Shown here piece after piece: positions 1 to 7,118 of a stretch of 29,506 bases of DNA. Position numbers and translations under genes: made by a program. The stretch spans positions 1-29,506 of IMG/VR virus record IMGVR_UViG_3300034190_000192. One strand, 5' to 3'. The notes under the pieces were generated by a model. The model worked only from the letters and a program-made list of their open reading frames with translations. It was not told the origin of the DNA and did no database searches. How positions within the stretch are numbered: the first letter of the stretch is position 1; the number at the start of each line of letters is the position of its first letter. The stretch is from a virus.

Positions 1-1188
1 AAGACGGTCTGGGCTGTAAATCATCTAATCAAACATTGTCTGACTTGTGAGTTGCCACGGCCTAGAGTTGCTTTCGTGGCCCCCACTTTTACACAAGCCA
101 AGCGTATTGCGTGGGATTATGTGAAATATTATGCATCTGTAATCCCCGGTGTGAATTTTAATGAAACTGAGTTAAGAGTTGATTTTCCTAATGGCGGTAG
201 ACTGATGCTGCTGTCTGCTGAGAACCCTGATAGCTTGCGCGGTATCTATCTTGATCTTTGTGTATTTGATGAATTTGGGATGCAGAACCCAAGGGTATGG
301 GGGGAGGTTGTTAGACCAGCCCTATCCGACAGAGAGGGTGCGGCTGTATTTCTAGGCACCCCGGCAGGGCATAATCATTTTTATGATTTGCTTGAAACTG
401 CTAAGTCAGAAACAGAGAATGGATCTGACCAATGGTACTGGAAGATAGTCAAGGCGTCTGAGAGCAATCTTGTTAAGGAAGAAGAACTAGAAGCTGCTCA
501 AGCGCAAATGACAATGGAACAGTACGAGCAAGAGTATGAGTGTTCCTTCACAGCCGCTATCATTGGCGCGTACTACGGAAAACTACTGGCAGATGCAGAA
601 GATAACGGCAGGATAACTAGAGTGCCGTATGACCCGGCCTACCCTGTGCATACTGCGTGGGATCTGGGGATAAATGATTCAACAGCTATCTGGTTTGCCC
701 AGATATTCAGAAGTGGAGCAGTAAATGTCATTGACTACTATGAAAGCAGCGGTGTTGGACTGGATCACTACGCTGAAGTCCTACGTCAAAAAGATTACCA
801 CTGGGGCGATCACTTGGCTCCGCACGACATTGAAGTGCGGGAAATAGGATCTGGTAAAAGCCGACTAGAAACCGCGTTTAGTCTTGGCATCAGGTTCAAA
901 GTCATCCCGAAAATGAAAGTAGCTGATGGTATCAACGCTGCTAGAGTGTTAATACCTAAATGCCACTTTGATCGTGATAAATGCGCTGAAGGCGTAGAAA
1001 TGTTGAAACAGTATAGGCAGGAGTGGGATGAACGTAGAAAAATGTTTAGAGATCACCCGCGCCATGACTTTACGTCTCATGCTGCGGATGCGTTTAGGTA
1101 TCTGGCTGTTGGATTGGAGAATAGGCAAGCTGCTGTTCGCGCACCGCAGAAAGTTGCAGTCAATGAATATAATCCCTTCACGATATGA
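1..1188 (+). CDS. terL: Terminase large subunit, 5' end cut by window edge
   Basis: ATPase/nuclease motor that packages phage DNA into proheads. The frame is open from base 1: the first two codons read K-T, which fit the end of a Walker A GKT motif, so the N-terminus lies outside the window. A TTG at 52 is only an internal codon. Numbering from the first codon seen, a Walker B motif (LCVFDE) lies near residues 87-91, an LGTPAG coupling-type motif near 118, and nuclease acidic residues in AWDLG (D221) and HAADAF (D363). The ATPase and nuclease domains are therefore complete apart from the extreme N-terminus. The stop overlaps the next gene by 4 nt (ATGA). Confident in family; the subtype (T7-like or other podoviral) is less certain. 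Confidence 0.95.
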   Translation, partial: KTVWAVNHLIKHCLTCELPRPRVAFVAPTFTQAKRIAWDYVKYYASVIPGVNFNETELRVDFPNGGRLMLLSAENPDSLRGIYLDLCVFDEFGMQNPRVWGEVVRPALSDREGAAVFLGTPAGHNHFYDLLETAKSETENGSDQWYWKIVKASESNLVKEEELEAAQAQMTMEQYEQEYECSFTAAIIGAYYGKLLADAEDNGRITRVPYDPAYPVHTAWDLGINDSTAIWFAQIFRSGAVNVIDYYESSGVGLDHYAEVLRQKDYHWGDHLAPHDIEVREIGSGKSRLETAFSLGIRFKVIPKMKVADGINAARVLIPKCHFDRDKCAEGVEMLKQYRQEWDERRKMFRDHPRHDFTSHAADAFRYLAVGLENRQAAVRAPQKVAVNEYNPFTI

Positions 1189-1586
1189 CAACACAAGACA
1201 TAGAGGACATAGTTTATTTAATAAGATCAAGTGATTACCATAACTGGTGGGGCAAAGAACATTTTATTGATCTAATCAAGACACCGTACAGCTTAGAGCA
1301 GTATGCCGTTATAAGAGAGGGGAATGAACCAATATGTTTCGCAACATGGGCGTTTCCAAATGAAAGCCATATAAAACAGTATTTGTTAGAACACAGATTC
1401 CCGACAGAGGGGTTTTATGGAAAAGGCAAACATCCTTGGTTAATTGATTTCATATCTGTTGGTGGAAGACGCAACACAGCATTAGGTTTTAGAAAATTAA
1501 AAAGTATGTTATCTAAGAAAGGTTATTGTCAGGCGTTTTGGTTTCGTACCGAAACATCTAAGCTTGGTTTTCACGATTGGAGTTAG
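1185..1586 (+). CDS. HlyC-like toxin-activating lysine acyltransferase
   Basis: 133 aa. It resembles the HlyC/RTX-toxin acyltransferase family, which moves a fatty acyl group from acyl-ACP to internal lysines of a target protein and has a GNAT-like fold. Visible matches to HlyC are a YHNW segment with H19 at the catalytic histidine position, the strand pattern YAVIREGNEPICFATWAF (residues 40-57), and WLIDFIS with D88 at the catalytic aspartate position. It is shorter than HlyC (about 170 aa). The start overlaps the terL stop (ATGA). No RTX toxin gene is in the window. The gene is visibly more A+T-rich than terL and portal, which suggests later acquisition. The family call is mine from motif pattern; the substrate is unknown. 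Confidence 0.75.
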   Translation: MTTQDIEDIVYLIRSSDYHNWWGKEHFIDLIKTPYSLEQYAVIREGNEPICFATWAFPNESHIKQYLLEHRFPTEGFYGKGKHPWLIDFISVGGRRNTALGFRKLKSMLSKKGYCQAFWFRTETSKLGFHDWS

Positions 1587-1588
1587 TC

Positions 1589-1945
1589 ATGGGCGGTGCA
1601 GCAAAAAGAGTTAAAAAGGCAGCAAGACAAATCACCAAGGGTGTTGGTGATATTGTTGAAAAAGGTATTGAAGATCCTGTCAAAAAGATTGGCAAGGAAA
1701 GCTTTGATATAATCGCTGGCACTACAGACGAAGAGCGTAGAGCCATGCTTGGTGATATGCCTGACATGACGCCAGAGGTAACGCCAGAGGTGACGCCAGA
1801 GGTTGTTCCTGACGATGACACACTGATGGGCAGAGGCACACGGCGCACAAGGGCTTTGAAGCGTTCTGGTGCGGCTGGGACGCTCATGGAAGGATATGGG
1901 GTCACATATGCCACGCCTAGTGCCAAAGCACCTACAGGGAGTTAA
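1589..1945 (+). CDS. Unknown Lys-rich protein with TPEV repeats
   Basis: 118 aa from ATG 1589; an upstream TTG at 1577 in the same frame would lie inside the preceding gene and is less likely. The N-terminal half (residues 1-45) is rich in Lys with an amphipathic pattern (KRVKKAARQITKGVGD...). The middle carries three copies of TPEV from a 12-bp DNA repeat, and the C-terminus is Arg/Gly-rich. I recognise no domain. Placement between terminase and portal in a head operon suggests a minor virion or packaging-associated protein, which is inference only. Confidence 0.7.
   Translation: MGGAAKRVKKAARQITKGVGDIVEKGIEDPVKKIGKESFDIIAGTTDEERRAMLGDMPDMTPEVTPEVTPEVVPDDDTLMGRGTRRTRALKRSGAAGTLMEGYGVTYATPSAKAPTGS
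1769..1804 (+). repeat. 12-bp tandem repeat, three copies
   Basis: Unit ACGCCAGAGGTN occurs three times in a row (1769-1780, 1781-1792, 1793-1804), differing only at the last base. It is in frame and encodes three T-P-E-V units in the gene at 1589-1945. Copy number could vary by slippage without breaking the frame. Confidence 0.9.
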
Positions 1946-1947
1946 TT

Positions 1948-2172
1948 ATGGGATTTCTAAAGCCAAAGGTTTATATACCGCCAGCCCCGCCCCCACCGCC
2001 ACCACCAGCGCAAGCAAGCGATGAAGACACACAACGCGCTATGGCTTTGGCTGAAGAAGGTGTAAAACAGGCTAGAAAGAAAAAGGGTGCTGGTTCTACT
2101 ATCGTTGCTGGCGCACTTGGCGAAGAACAGCAAAAGACTTCAGCAGGCGGCACACCAACTTTATTGGGGTAG
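1948..2172 (+). CDS. Small proline-stretch protein upstream of portal
   Basis: 74 aa from ATG 1948, two bases after the previous stop. Residues 11-20 are almost all proline (PPAPPPPPPP), followed by an Ala/Glu/Lys helix-prone segment and a Gly-rich C-terminus ending TPTLLG. Small proteins with an MGF/MGW start and a proline run just before the portal gene are familiar to me from marine podoviruses, but their function is not established. It may be a minor structural protein. The poly-Pro run is likely to slow ribosomes unless EF-P acts. Confidence 0.75.
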   Translation: MGFLKPKVYIPPAPPPPPPPAQASDEDTQRAMALAEEGVKQARKKKGAGSTIVAGALGEEQQKTSAGGTPTLLG

Positions 2173-2175
2173 ATC

Positions 2176-3768
2176 ATGCACATGAACAGCATCAAAGAAT
2201 TAGTCAGTAGATATGATTATCTCAAAACCCAGCGCGACAACTGGAACAGCCACTATCAAGAGTTGGCTGATTACATGCTTCCAAGAAAAGCAGACGTTGT
2301 TAAAAGCCGTTCCAAAGGCGACAAGCGCATGGAACTTATCTTTGATGGCACAGCACTACAAGCTGTAGATCTTTTATCATCAAGTCTTCATGGTCTTCTT
2401 ACAAGCGGTGCCGCGCCTTGGTTCCATCTTGACATGAAGGATGAAAACATAGGGCGTGACGATGATGTGCGTGAGTGGCTGCAAGACACAAGCCATAGGA
2501 TGCTCAGAGCATTTGATCAGTCAAACTTTGGCACTGAAGTCCATGAGATGTATGTTGACCTTGTTGTGTTTGGAACAGGCTGCATGTTTGTTGAAATGGA
2601 AGACGGTGCTTTGCGTTTTAGCACCCGGCACATATCAGAGTTTTATATACAGGAAAATCAGTTTGGTATGGTTGATACGGTGTTTCGATCATACAAGTCT
2701 CCTGTGCGCCAAGTGGTTCAACGCTTCGGGCTGGAAAACGTCACTGACTTTATTGTAAAGAAAAATCAAGACAAGCCTGATGAAGAAATAGAAATTTTGC
2801 ATGTTGTTATCCCAAGAGAGGACAGGGATAAGACAAAACTTGACAACAAGAACATGCCGTTTGCATCAATCTACATTGATATGCAATCGTCAGCCATGCT
2901 TTCTGAAAGTGGTTTCCAAGAGTTCCCGTACATTGTTCCACGATATTTGAAGGCAACTGGTGAAACAATGGGGCGTTCCCCCGCGATGGTTGCGTTGCCT
3001 GATGTCAAGATGCTGAACTTGATGTCTAAGACAATCATCCAAGCTGCTCAGAAACAAATTGATCCTCCTCTACTTGTTCCTGATGACGGATTTCTTCTCC
3101 CTATCCGTACCCAGCCGGGGGGATTGAACTTCTTTAGAAGCGGTAGCAGAGACACAATCACACCGCTAAACACAGGCGCAAACATTCCTATTGGTATAAA
3201 CATGGAAGAACAGCGCAGAGGGGCTATCAGATCCGCGTTCTTCGTTGATCAGCTTCTTACAGGCGGTGGGCCTAACATGACCGCTACAGAGATCTTACAG
3301 CGGCGGGAAGAACAACTTAGAGTGATCGGCCCAGCCCTTGACAGGCTGAAGAATGAAATGTTGCGTCCGTTGATTGATCGTGTGTTTGCCTTGATGGTTC
3401 GCGCTGAAATGGTGAAGGAGCCACCAGAAATACTGCAAGGGCGTGATGTAGACATTGAATATATCTCACCGCTTGCTCGCGCACAAAAGTCAAGCAGTCT
3501 CAACAGCACAATGAAGGCATTGGAAATACTGATGCCACTTGCCCAGATGCTTCCTGTTGGAGATCACATAGACCCAGATGGATTGGTCAGACATATCACT
3601 GAATCTCTTGGTGTCCCAAAAACAACTCTGAGGTCTACCGCTGAAATACAGCAAACAAGACAGGCAAGGGCTGAAGCAGAACAACAGCAAGCAGAAGCTG
3701 CCCAAGAGTCACAAGACGTTCAAGATATAGCACAGTTGGCTCAAGCCACTAGAATGGTAAGCAAGTGA
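2176..3768 (+). CDS. Portal (head-tail connector) protein, T7 gp8-like
   Basis: 530 aa, close to T7 gp8 (536 aa). It forms the dodecameric ring at the capsid vertex through which DNA is packaged and ejected. Family-typical features are the N-terminal helix region with R-x-N-W-x-x-x-Y-x-x-L-x-x-Y (residues 17-34), the LTSGAAPWF segment near residue 75, and a Gln/Ala-rich C-terminal helix (about 490-520) like the barrel helix of podoviral portals. ATG 2176 and ATG 2182 are both possible starts; a GGGGTAG upstream fits either. The stop overlaps the next start (GTGA). Confidence 0.95.
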   Translation: MHMNSIKELVSRYDYLKTQRDNWNSHYQELADYMLPRKADVVKSRSKGDKRMELIFDGTALQAVDLLSSSLHGLLTSGAAPWFHLDMKDENIGRDDDVREWLQDTSHRMLRAFDQSNFGTEVHEMYVDLVVFGTGCMFVEMEDGALRFSTRHISEFYIQENQFGMVDTVFRSYKSPVRQVVQRFGLENVTDFIVKKNQDKPDEEIEILHVVIPREDRDKTKLDNKNMPFASIYIDMQSSAMLSESGFQEFPYIVPRYLKATGETMGRSPAMVALPDVKMLNLMSKTIIQAAQKQIDPPLLVPDDGFLLPIRTQPGGLNFFRSGSRDTITPLNTGANIPIGINMEEQRRGAIRSAFFVDQLLTGGGPNMTATEILQRREEQLRVIGPALDRLKNEMLRPLIDRVFALMVRAEMVKEPPEILQGRDVDIEYISPLARAQKSSSLNSTMKALEILMPLAQMLPVGDHIDPDGLVRHITESLGVPKTTLRSTAEIQQTRQARAEAEQQQAEAAQESQDVQDIAQLAQATRMVSK

Positions 3769-3971
3769 ACAAAGAGATAGAAAAGACAAAAGATCTTTAT
3801 AGACAGACATTTAACACAGACAGTGGAAGCAAAGTCTTAACTGATCTGGAAGCTAGGTGTAATTTTAATACACTTAGCTATGTTGCTGGCGATGCCAATG
3901 CAACAGCGTTTGAAGAAGGCAAGAGAGCCGTAATTCTTCATATCTACAACATGATTAGAGAGGAGTCATAA
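3765..3971 (+). CDS. Bbp19-like small phage protein
   Basis: 68 aa, GTG start overlapping the portal stop. The pattern YRQTFNT...KVLTDLEARC...ATAFEEGKRAVILHI matches what I recall of the Bbp19-like phage domain (named after Bordetella phage BPP-1), found next to portal or scaffold genes. The function is unknown; the conserved ATAFxEGxRxVxLxI helix suggests a small helical head-morphogenesis factor. The GTG start is chosen because no ATG exists upstream in frame without deep overlap into portal. Confidence 0.75.
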   Translation: MNKEIEKTKDLYRQTFNTDSGSKVLTDLEARCNFNTLSYVAGDANATAFEEGKRAVILHIYNMIREES

Positions 3972-4819
3972 TGTCATTAGAAAACGCCGAACAGGTAGCC
4001 CAGCCAGAGGCAACCCCTGCTCCAGCGATTGAAACGCCAGCAGAGGTAGCATCAGGCGGGTCTGGTAACGAGTTTTTGAACATGATACCAGAAGACTTGC
4101 GAGAGCATCCAAGTCTTTCACCTATCAAAGATATTCCAAACCTAGCCCGGTCATATGTTAATCAGTCCAAGTTGCTTGGTGCTGATAAGCTGCCGTTGCC
4201 AGCAAATCCGACAGATGAGGATCTCGACAGGATTGCTGACAGATTGGGAAGGCCAGAATCTGCATCAGGCTATGAGATAGCTGTAGATGGCAACATCATC
4301 ACAGAAGATGTGGCGCAAGATTTTGCACAGATGGCTCATTCGCAAAGGCTTACACCATCACAAGTAGAAGGTGTTTTGAATTATTATAAAGACCGCGTTG
4401 AAGGAACTGTAAAGGCAGACGCAGACAAAAGGCACCAATCACAGATAGATGCCAGCAACCAACTCAAATCAGAGTGGGGGTCTAACTACGATAAAAATGT
4501 TGAATTGGCTATGGGGCTTGCTGAAGAGTTGTCTGACACTCAGGCCATCACAAGGATTGTTCTTGAAGATGGAACAAACTTGGGCGATCACCCTGAGTTT
4601 ATTAAAGCATTTGCAAAATTCGCAGAGTTCAAGCAATCTGTAACAAGTGAAGATACTGTTGCAGAAAAGTCACAGGTCAATCATATGACAAGGCAAACTG
4701 CACAAGCGGAGATAGATTCTATCATGCGTGGGCCTGATTACACCAACCGCAAAGACCCTGTGGCGCGTGATCGTGCTGTTCAAAGGGTTCAAGAGTTAAT
4801 GAGCGTTGTGCATGGTTGA
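3971..4819 (+). CDS. Capsid assembly scaffolding protein, T7 gp9-like
   Basis: 282 aa (T7 gp9 is 307). Scaffolds guide capsid shell assembly and leave before DNA filling. It is acidic, with a disordered Ala/Pro/Glu N-terminus (1-30), then a conserved block around residues 35-100 (EHPSLSPIKDIPNLARSYVNQSKLLG...RLGRPESASGYEI) that recurs in podoviral scaffolds, then long helices. The start has a strong GAGAGGAG ribosome site and overlaps the previous stop (TAATG). Lying directly before the capsid gene supports the call. Confidence 0.9.
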   Translation: MSLENAEQVAQPEATPAPAIETPAEVASGGSGNEFLNMIPEDLREHPSLSPIKDIPNLARSYVNQSKLLGADKLPLPANPTDEDLDRIADRLGRPESASGYEIAVDGNIITEDVAQDFAQMAHSQRLTPSQVEGVLNYYKDRVEGTVKADADKRHQSQIDASNQLKSEWGSNYDKNVELAMGLAEELSDTQAITRIVLEDGTNLGDHPEFIKAFAKFAEFKQSVTSEDTVAEKSQVNHMTRQTAQAEIDSIMRGPDYTNRKDPVARDRAVQRVQELMSVVHG

Positions 4820-5030
4820 CGGTTTGACAACAAAAGAGATTAGGCTGGAATGTTTGCGACTAGCTGTTGAAAATGGCACAAGTCGTGATATGATACAGCC
4901 TCATCTACTCGCAGATACATACTACGAGTGGGTAATGCAGGGTAGCGAGGAAACTCGTCCTGATGACAATCGGAAAGACGAAGGCCACAAGAAGGCCAAA
5001 AATTCTAGGAGTGTCCGGGCTATCGGGTAG
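4812..5030 (+). CDS. Small helical protein between scaffold and capsid
   Basis: 72 aa from ATG 4812, overlapping the scaffold end by 8 nt. Residues 6-45 form a compact helical segment (TTKEIRLECLRLAVENG..., TYYEWVMQG) and the C-terminus is charged and probably disordered. Similar short proteins with a 'KEIRxECLRLA' type helix occur in many phage head operons without a known role. An in-frame TTG at 4806 is a less likely start. Confidence 0.7.
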   Translation: MVDGLTTKEIRLECLRLAVENGTSRDMIQPHLLADTYYEWVMQGSEETRPDDNRKDEGHKKAKNSRSVRAIG

Positions 5031-5073
5031 CAGTCTGCAAATCAAATGTCATTAGGTAAAAGGAGACATAGAT

Positions 5074-5937
5074 ATGTCTGTTGAAGTAACCACGGCATTT
5101 GTCCAGCAATATTCTGCAAACGTGCAGATGTTATCACAGCAAAAAGGTTCTCTTTTGCGTGATGCAGTGCGTGTAGAAAGCATGACTGGCAAAAATGCCT
5201 TCTTTGATCAGGTGGGCAAGGCAACAGCGCAAAAGCGTACAACGCGCCACGCCGACACTCCACAGATCGACACACCCCATGCAAGACGCCGGGTGTCACT
5301 TGTTGACTATGAATACGCTGATTTGATTGACGAGCAAGACAAGGTTCGTATGCTCATTGATCCAACCTCTGCTTATGCACAAGCTGCTGCTTTTGCATTA
5401 GGCCGTGCGATGGATGATGAGATCATCTCAGCAGCTTTGGGTACAGCATTTACTGGTGAGACAGGCAGCACATCAACTGCGCTTCCTGCTGGTCAGCAAA
5501 TTGCTGATGGTAGTGCAGATTTGACTGTTGCAAAACTAAGGACTGCTAAAAAGACCTTAGACCTTGCGTCAGTTGATCCGTCAATCCCACGCTACATTGC
5601 TGTAGGCCCAGATCAGATTGAAGCATTGCTTGGCGATACAAACGTCACCAGCAGTGATTTCAACACGGTCAAAGCTTTGGTACAAGGTGAAGTCAATCAG
5701 TTCATGGGCTTCAACTTCATCACAACAAATCGTCTGTCAAAGTCTGGCAACATCCGTTCATGTTTTGCATGGGCAGAGGATGGTCTTGCTCTGGCGATTG
5801 GTAAAGATGTTATGGCAAGAATTGATGAGCGTTCCGATAAGGGTTACGCAACTCAGGTCTACTATTGCATGAGCATCGGTGCTACTCGCATGGAAGAAGA
5901 AAAAGTTGTCCAGATTGACTGTGACGAATCGGCTTAA
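5074..5937 (+). CDS. Major capsid protein
   Basis: 287 aa, preceded by a strong AAAGGAG ribosome site as expected for the most abundant virion protein. It fits the HK97-fold capsid group seen in phiKMV-like and marine podoviruses: N-terminal arm with QQYSANVQMLSQQKGSLLRDAV, a DYEYADLIDEQDKVRMLIDP segment near 88-107, an Ala-rich spine helix (AQAAAFALGRAMDDEIISA), and a C-terminal P-domain-like strand region. There is no slippery stop suggesting a frameshifted minor form like T7 gp10B. It follows the scaffold and is followed by a possible decoration protein and a terminator. Confidence 0.93.
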   Translation: MSVEVTTAFVQQYSANVQMLSQQKGSLLRDAVRVESMTGKNAFFDQVGKATAQKRTTRHADTPQIDTPHARRRVSLVDYEYADLIDEQDKVRMLIDPTSAYAQAAAFALGRAMDDEIISAALGTAFTGETGSTSTALPAGQQIADGSADLTVAKLRTAKKTLDLASVDPSIPRYIAVGPDQIEALLGDTNVTSSDFNTVKALVQGEVNQFMGFNFITTNRLSKSGNIRSCFAWAEDGLALAIGKDVMARIDERSDKGYATQVYYCMSIGATRMEEEKVVQIDCDESA

Positions 5938-5950
5938 AGGAGAGTGATCA

Positions 5951-6430
5951 ATGACTACTAGAAACTCAACTCTCGTTGAAAACTTTGAAGCCACCCCACA
6001 GGTAGCCAATGCGCCTCATAACCTACACGGTGTTGTCCGTGTGGCACAGGGTAACATTGCCTTACTTGCTGGTGATAGCACTGACAATGACATTGTTATG
6101 CTTGCACCAGTCCCAAGCAACGCAAGCATCAAGTCGCTTCAAGTTGGCTCAGACAACTTAGGCGGTAGCTGCACATTCAATGTGGGCATCTACACTGACG
6201 CTGGTGTTGTGAAGGATGAGGACTTTTTTGCTACATCTGTGGCTGATGCCGCTGCTCTTGCTGAGTTGCGTTATGAGGCAGCAGACCTAAATACTACAGG
6301 TCAGCAGTTGTACGAAATGGCTGGAGATAGCGATGATCCGGGCGGTTACTATTACATTGCGGTGACATTCAACGCAACTGGTGGTACAGCCGGAGACATG
6401 GCGTTCATCATCGAGTATGTGGTGAACTAA
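5951..6430 (+). CDS. Probable capsid-associated beta-rich protein
   Basis: 159 aa with a good ribosome site (AAAGGAGAG) 13 nt after the capsid stop. The sequence is acidic, Gly/Ala-rich and predicted beta-strand rich, with no Lys/Arg clusters and no membrane segment. Proteins of this type directly follow the capsid gene in several marine podoviruses. A decoration or head-surface role is inference from position and from the sharing of the capsid transcript just before a terminator. I recognise no named domain. Confidence 0.75.
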   Translation: MTTRNSTLVENFEATPQVANAPHNLHGVVRVAQGNIALLAGDSTDNDIVMLAPVPSNASIKSLQVGSDNLGGSCTFNVGIYTDAGVVKDEDFFATSVADAAALAELRYEAADLNTTGQQLYEMAGDSDDPGGYYYIAVTFNATGGTAGDMAFIIEYVVN

Positions 6431-6437
6431 AAAGATT

Positions 6438-6463
6438 GAGAGGGCGGTGCAAGCCGCCTTCTC
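6438..6463 (+). terminator. Stem-loop terminator after the capsid transcript
   Basis: GAGAGGGCGG, loop TGCAAG, CCGCCTTCTC: a 10-bp stem with one G-U pair and a 6-nt loop, starting 8 nt after the stop of the post-capsid gene. The trailing U tract is weak (CTTCTA), so it may reduce rather than stop read-through. Its place right after the capsid genes parallels T7's late terminator. Confidence 0.7.
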
Positions 6464-6473
6464 TTCTATGGTA

Positions 6474-6496
6474 GGGGGTCAATCCGAAACACCCCC
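6474..6496 (+). other. Second hairpin ahead of tail tube gene
   Basis: GGGGGT at 6474-6479 pairs with ACCCCC at 6491-6496 across an 11-nt loop. It ends about 22 nt before the start of the gene at 6519, just upstream of its TTAGGAG ribosome site. It could add to termination, protect the 5' end of a processed mRNA, or affect translation. Pairing is seen; function is not. Confidence 0.4.
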
Positions 6497-6518
6497 CGCC
6501 ACCACTTAGGAGTTTGCT

Positions 6519-7115
6519 ATGGCATCAGTTGTAGATCTTTGTAACAGAGCGTTAGATCTGTTAGGCGCAGCAAACATAACCGCGCTTACTGAAAACTCAA
6601 AAGAAGCCAGATTGTGTAACGGCAACTTTGATGATGTCAGGGATGCCGTTCTGCGTTCTCATCCGTGGAATGTAGCTATTACAAGAAAGAACTTAGCAGC
6701 CGACTCAGCCACTCCTGCGTTTGGATTTTCATTTCAATTTACTTTGCCAACAGACCCATTCTGTTTGCGTGTGCTTTCGTTTTGGAATAGTAACGTGAAC
6801 AACGAAGTGGCGGCATATGACAGCAATGTGATGTTTAAGATAGAAGGTCGCAAGATCCTGTCTAACGAGGATACATGCAACATAATTTACATAGGCCGTG
6901 TAACTGACACAGAACAGTATGACAGCCTTCTAAACAAGGCTATATCTGCACGGTTAGCTGCTGAGATTGCTTACAACATTACAGGAAGCAACTCAGTCGC
7001 ATCAAATATGCTTACCATATACGAAGCGCGTCTGAAGGAAGCGAAGGGCGTTGACAGTATGGAAGGATTCCCAGAGCAACCACAGGCAGACGATTTCACA
7101 AACATTAGGCTGTAA
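6519..7115 (+). CDS. Tail tubular protein A (adaptor), T7 gp11-like
   Basis: 198 aa, the same length class as T7 gp11 (196 aa). It forms the ring joining portal to the nozzle. Family-typical parts are the N-terminal helix VVDLCNRALDLLGAANITAL, the segment CNGNFDDVRDAVLRSHPWN (about 33-51) shared by podoviral adaptors, and the C-terminal helix region KAISARLAAEIAYNITGS. The start has a TAGGAG site 10 nt upstream. The order adaptor then nozzle matches T7 genes 11-12. Confidence 0.92.
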   Translation: MASVVDLCNRALDLLGAANITALTENSKEARLCNGNFDDVRDAVLRSHPWNVAITRKNLAADSATPAFGFSFQFTLPTDPFCLRVLSFWNSNVNNEVAAYDSNVMFKIEGRKILSNEDTCNIIYIGRVTDTEQYDSLLNKAISARLAAEIAYNITGSNSVASNMLTIYEARLKEAKGVDSMEGFPEQPQADDFTNIRL

Positions 7116-7118
7116 AAC

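Noticed and set aside
1177-1577. 8-bp direct repeat TTCACGAT at 1177-1184 and 1570-1577 on both sides of the HlyC-like gene, similar in idea to the repeats around the GNAT gene.
   Set aside because: Eight bases is short enough to arise by chance, and deletion between the copies would not restore a proper terminase stop, so it does not support a cassette.
1558-1926. Minus-strand frame opposite the TPEV-repeat gene.
   Set aside because: It has a low-complexity Ser/Thr/Val repeat that merely mirrors the 12-bp repeat; the + strand frame has correct operon spacing.
5900-5960. Programmed frameshift at the capsid gene end, as in T7 gene 10.
   Set aside because: No slippery heptamer or extended alternate frame is present; the next gene has its own strong ribosome site.
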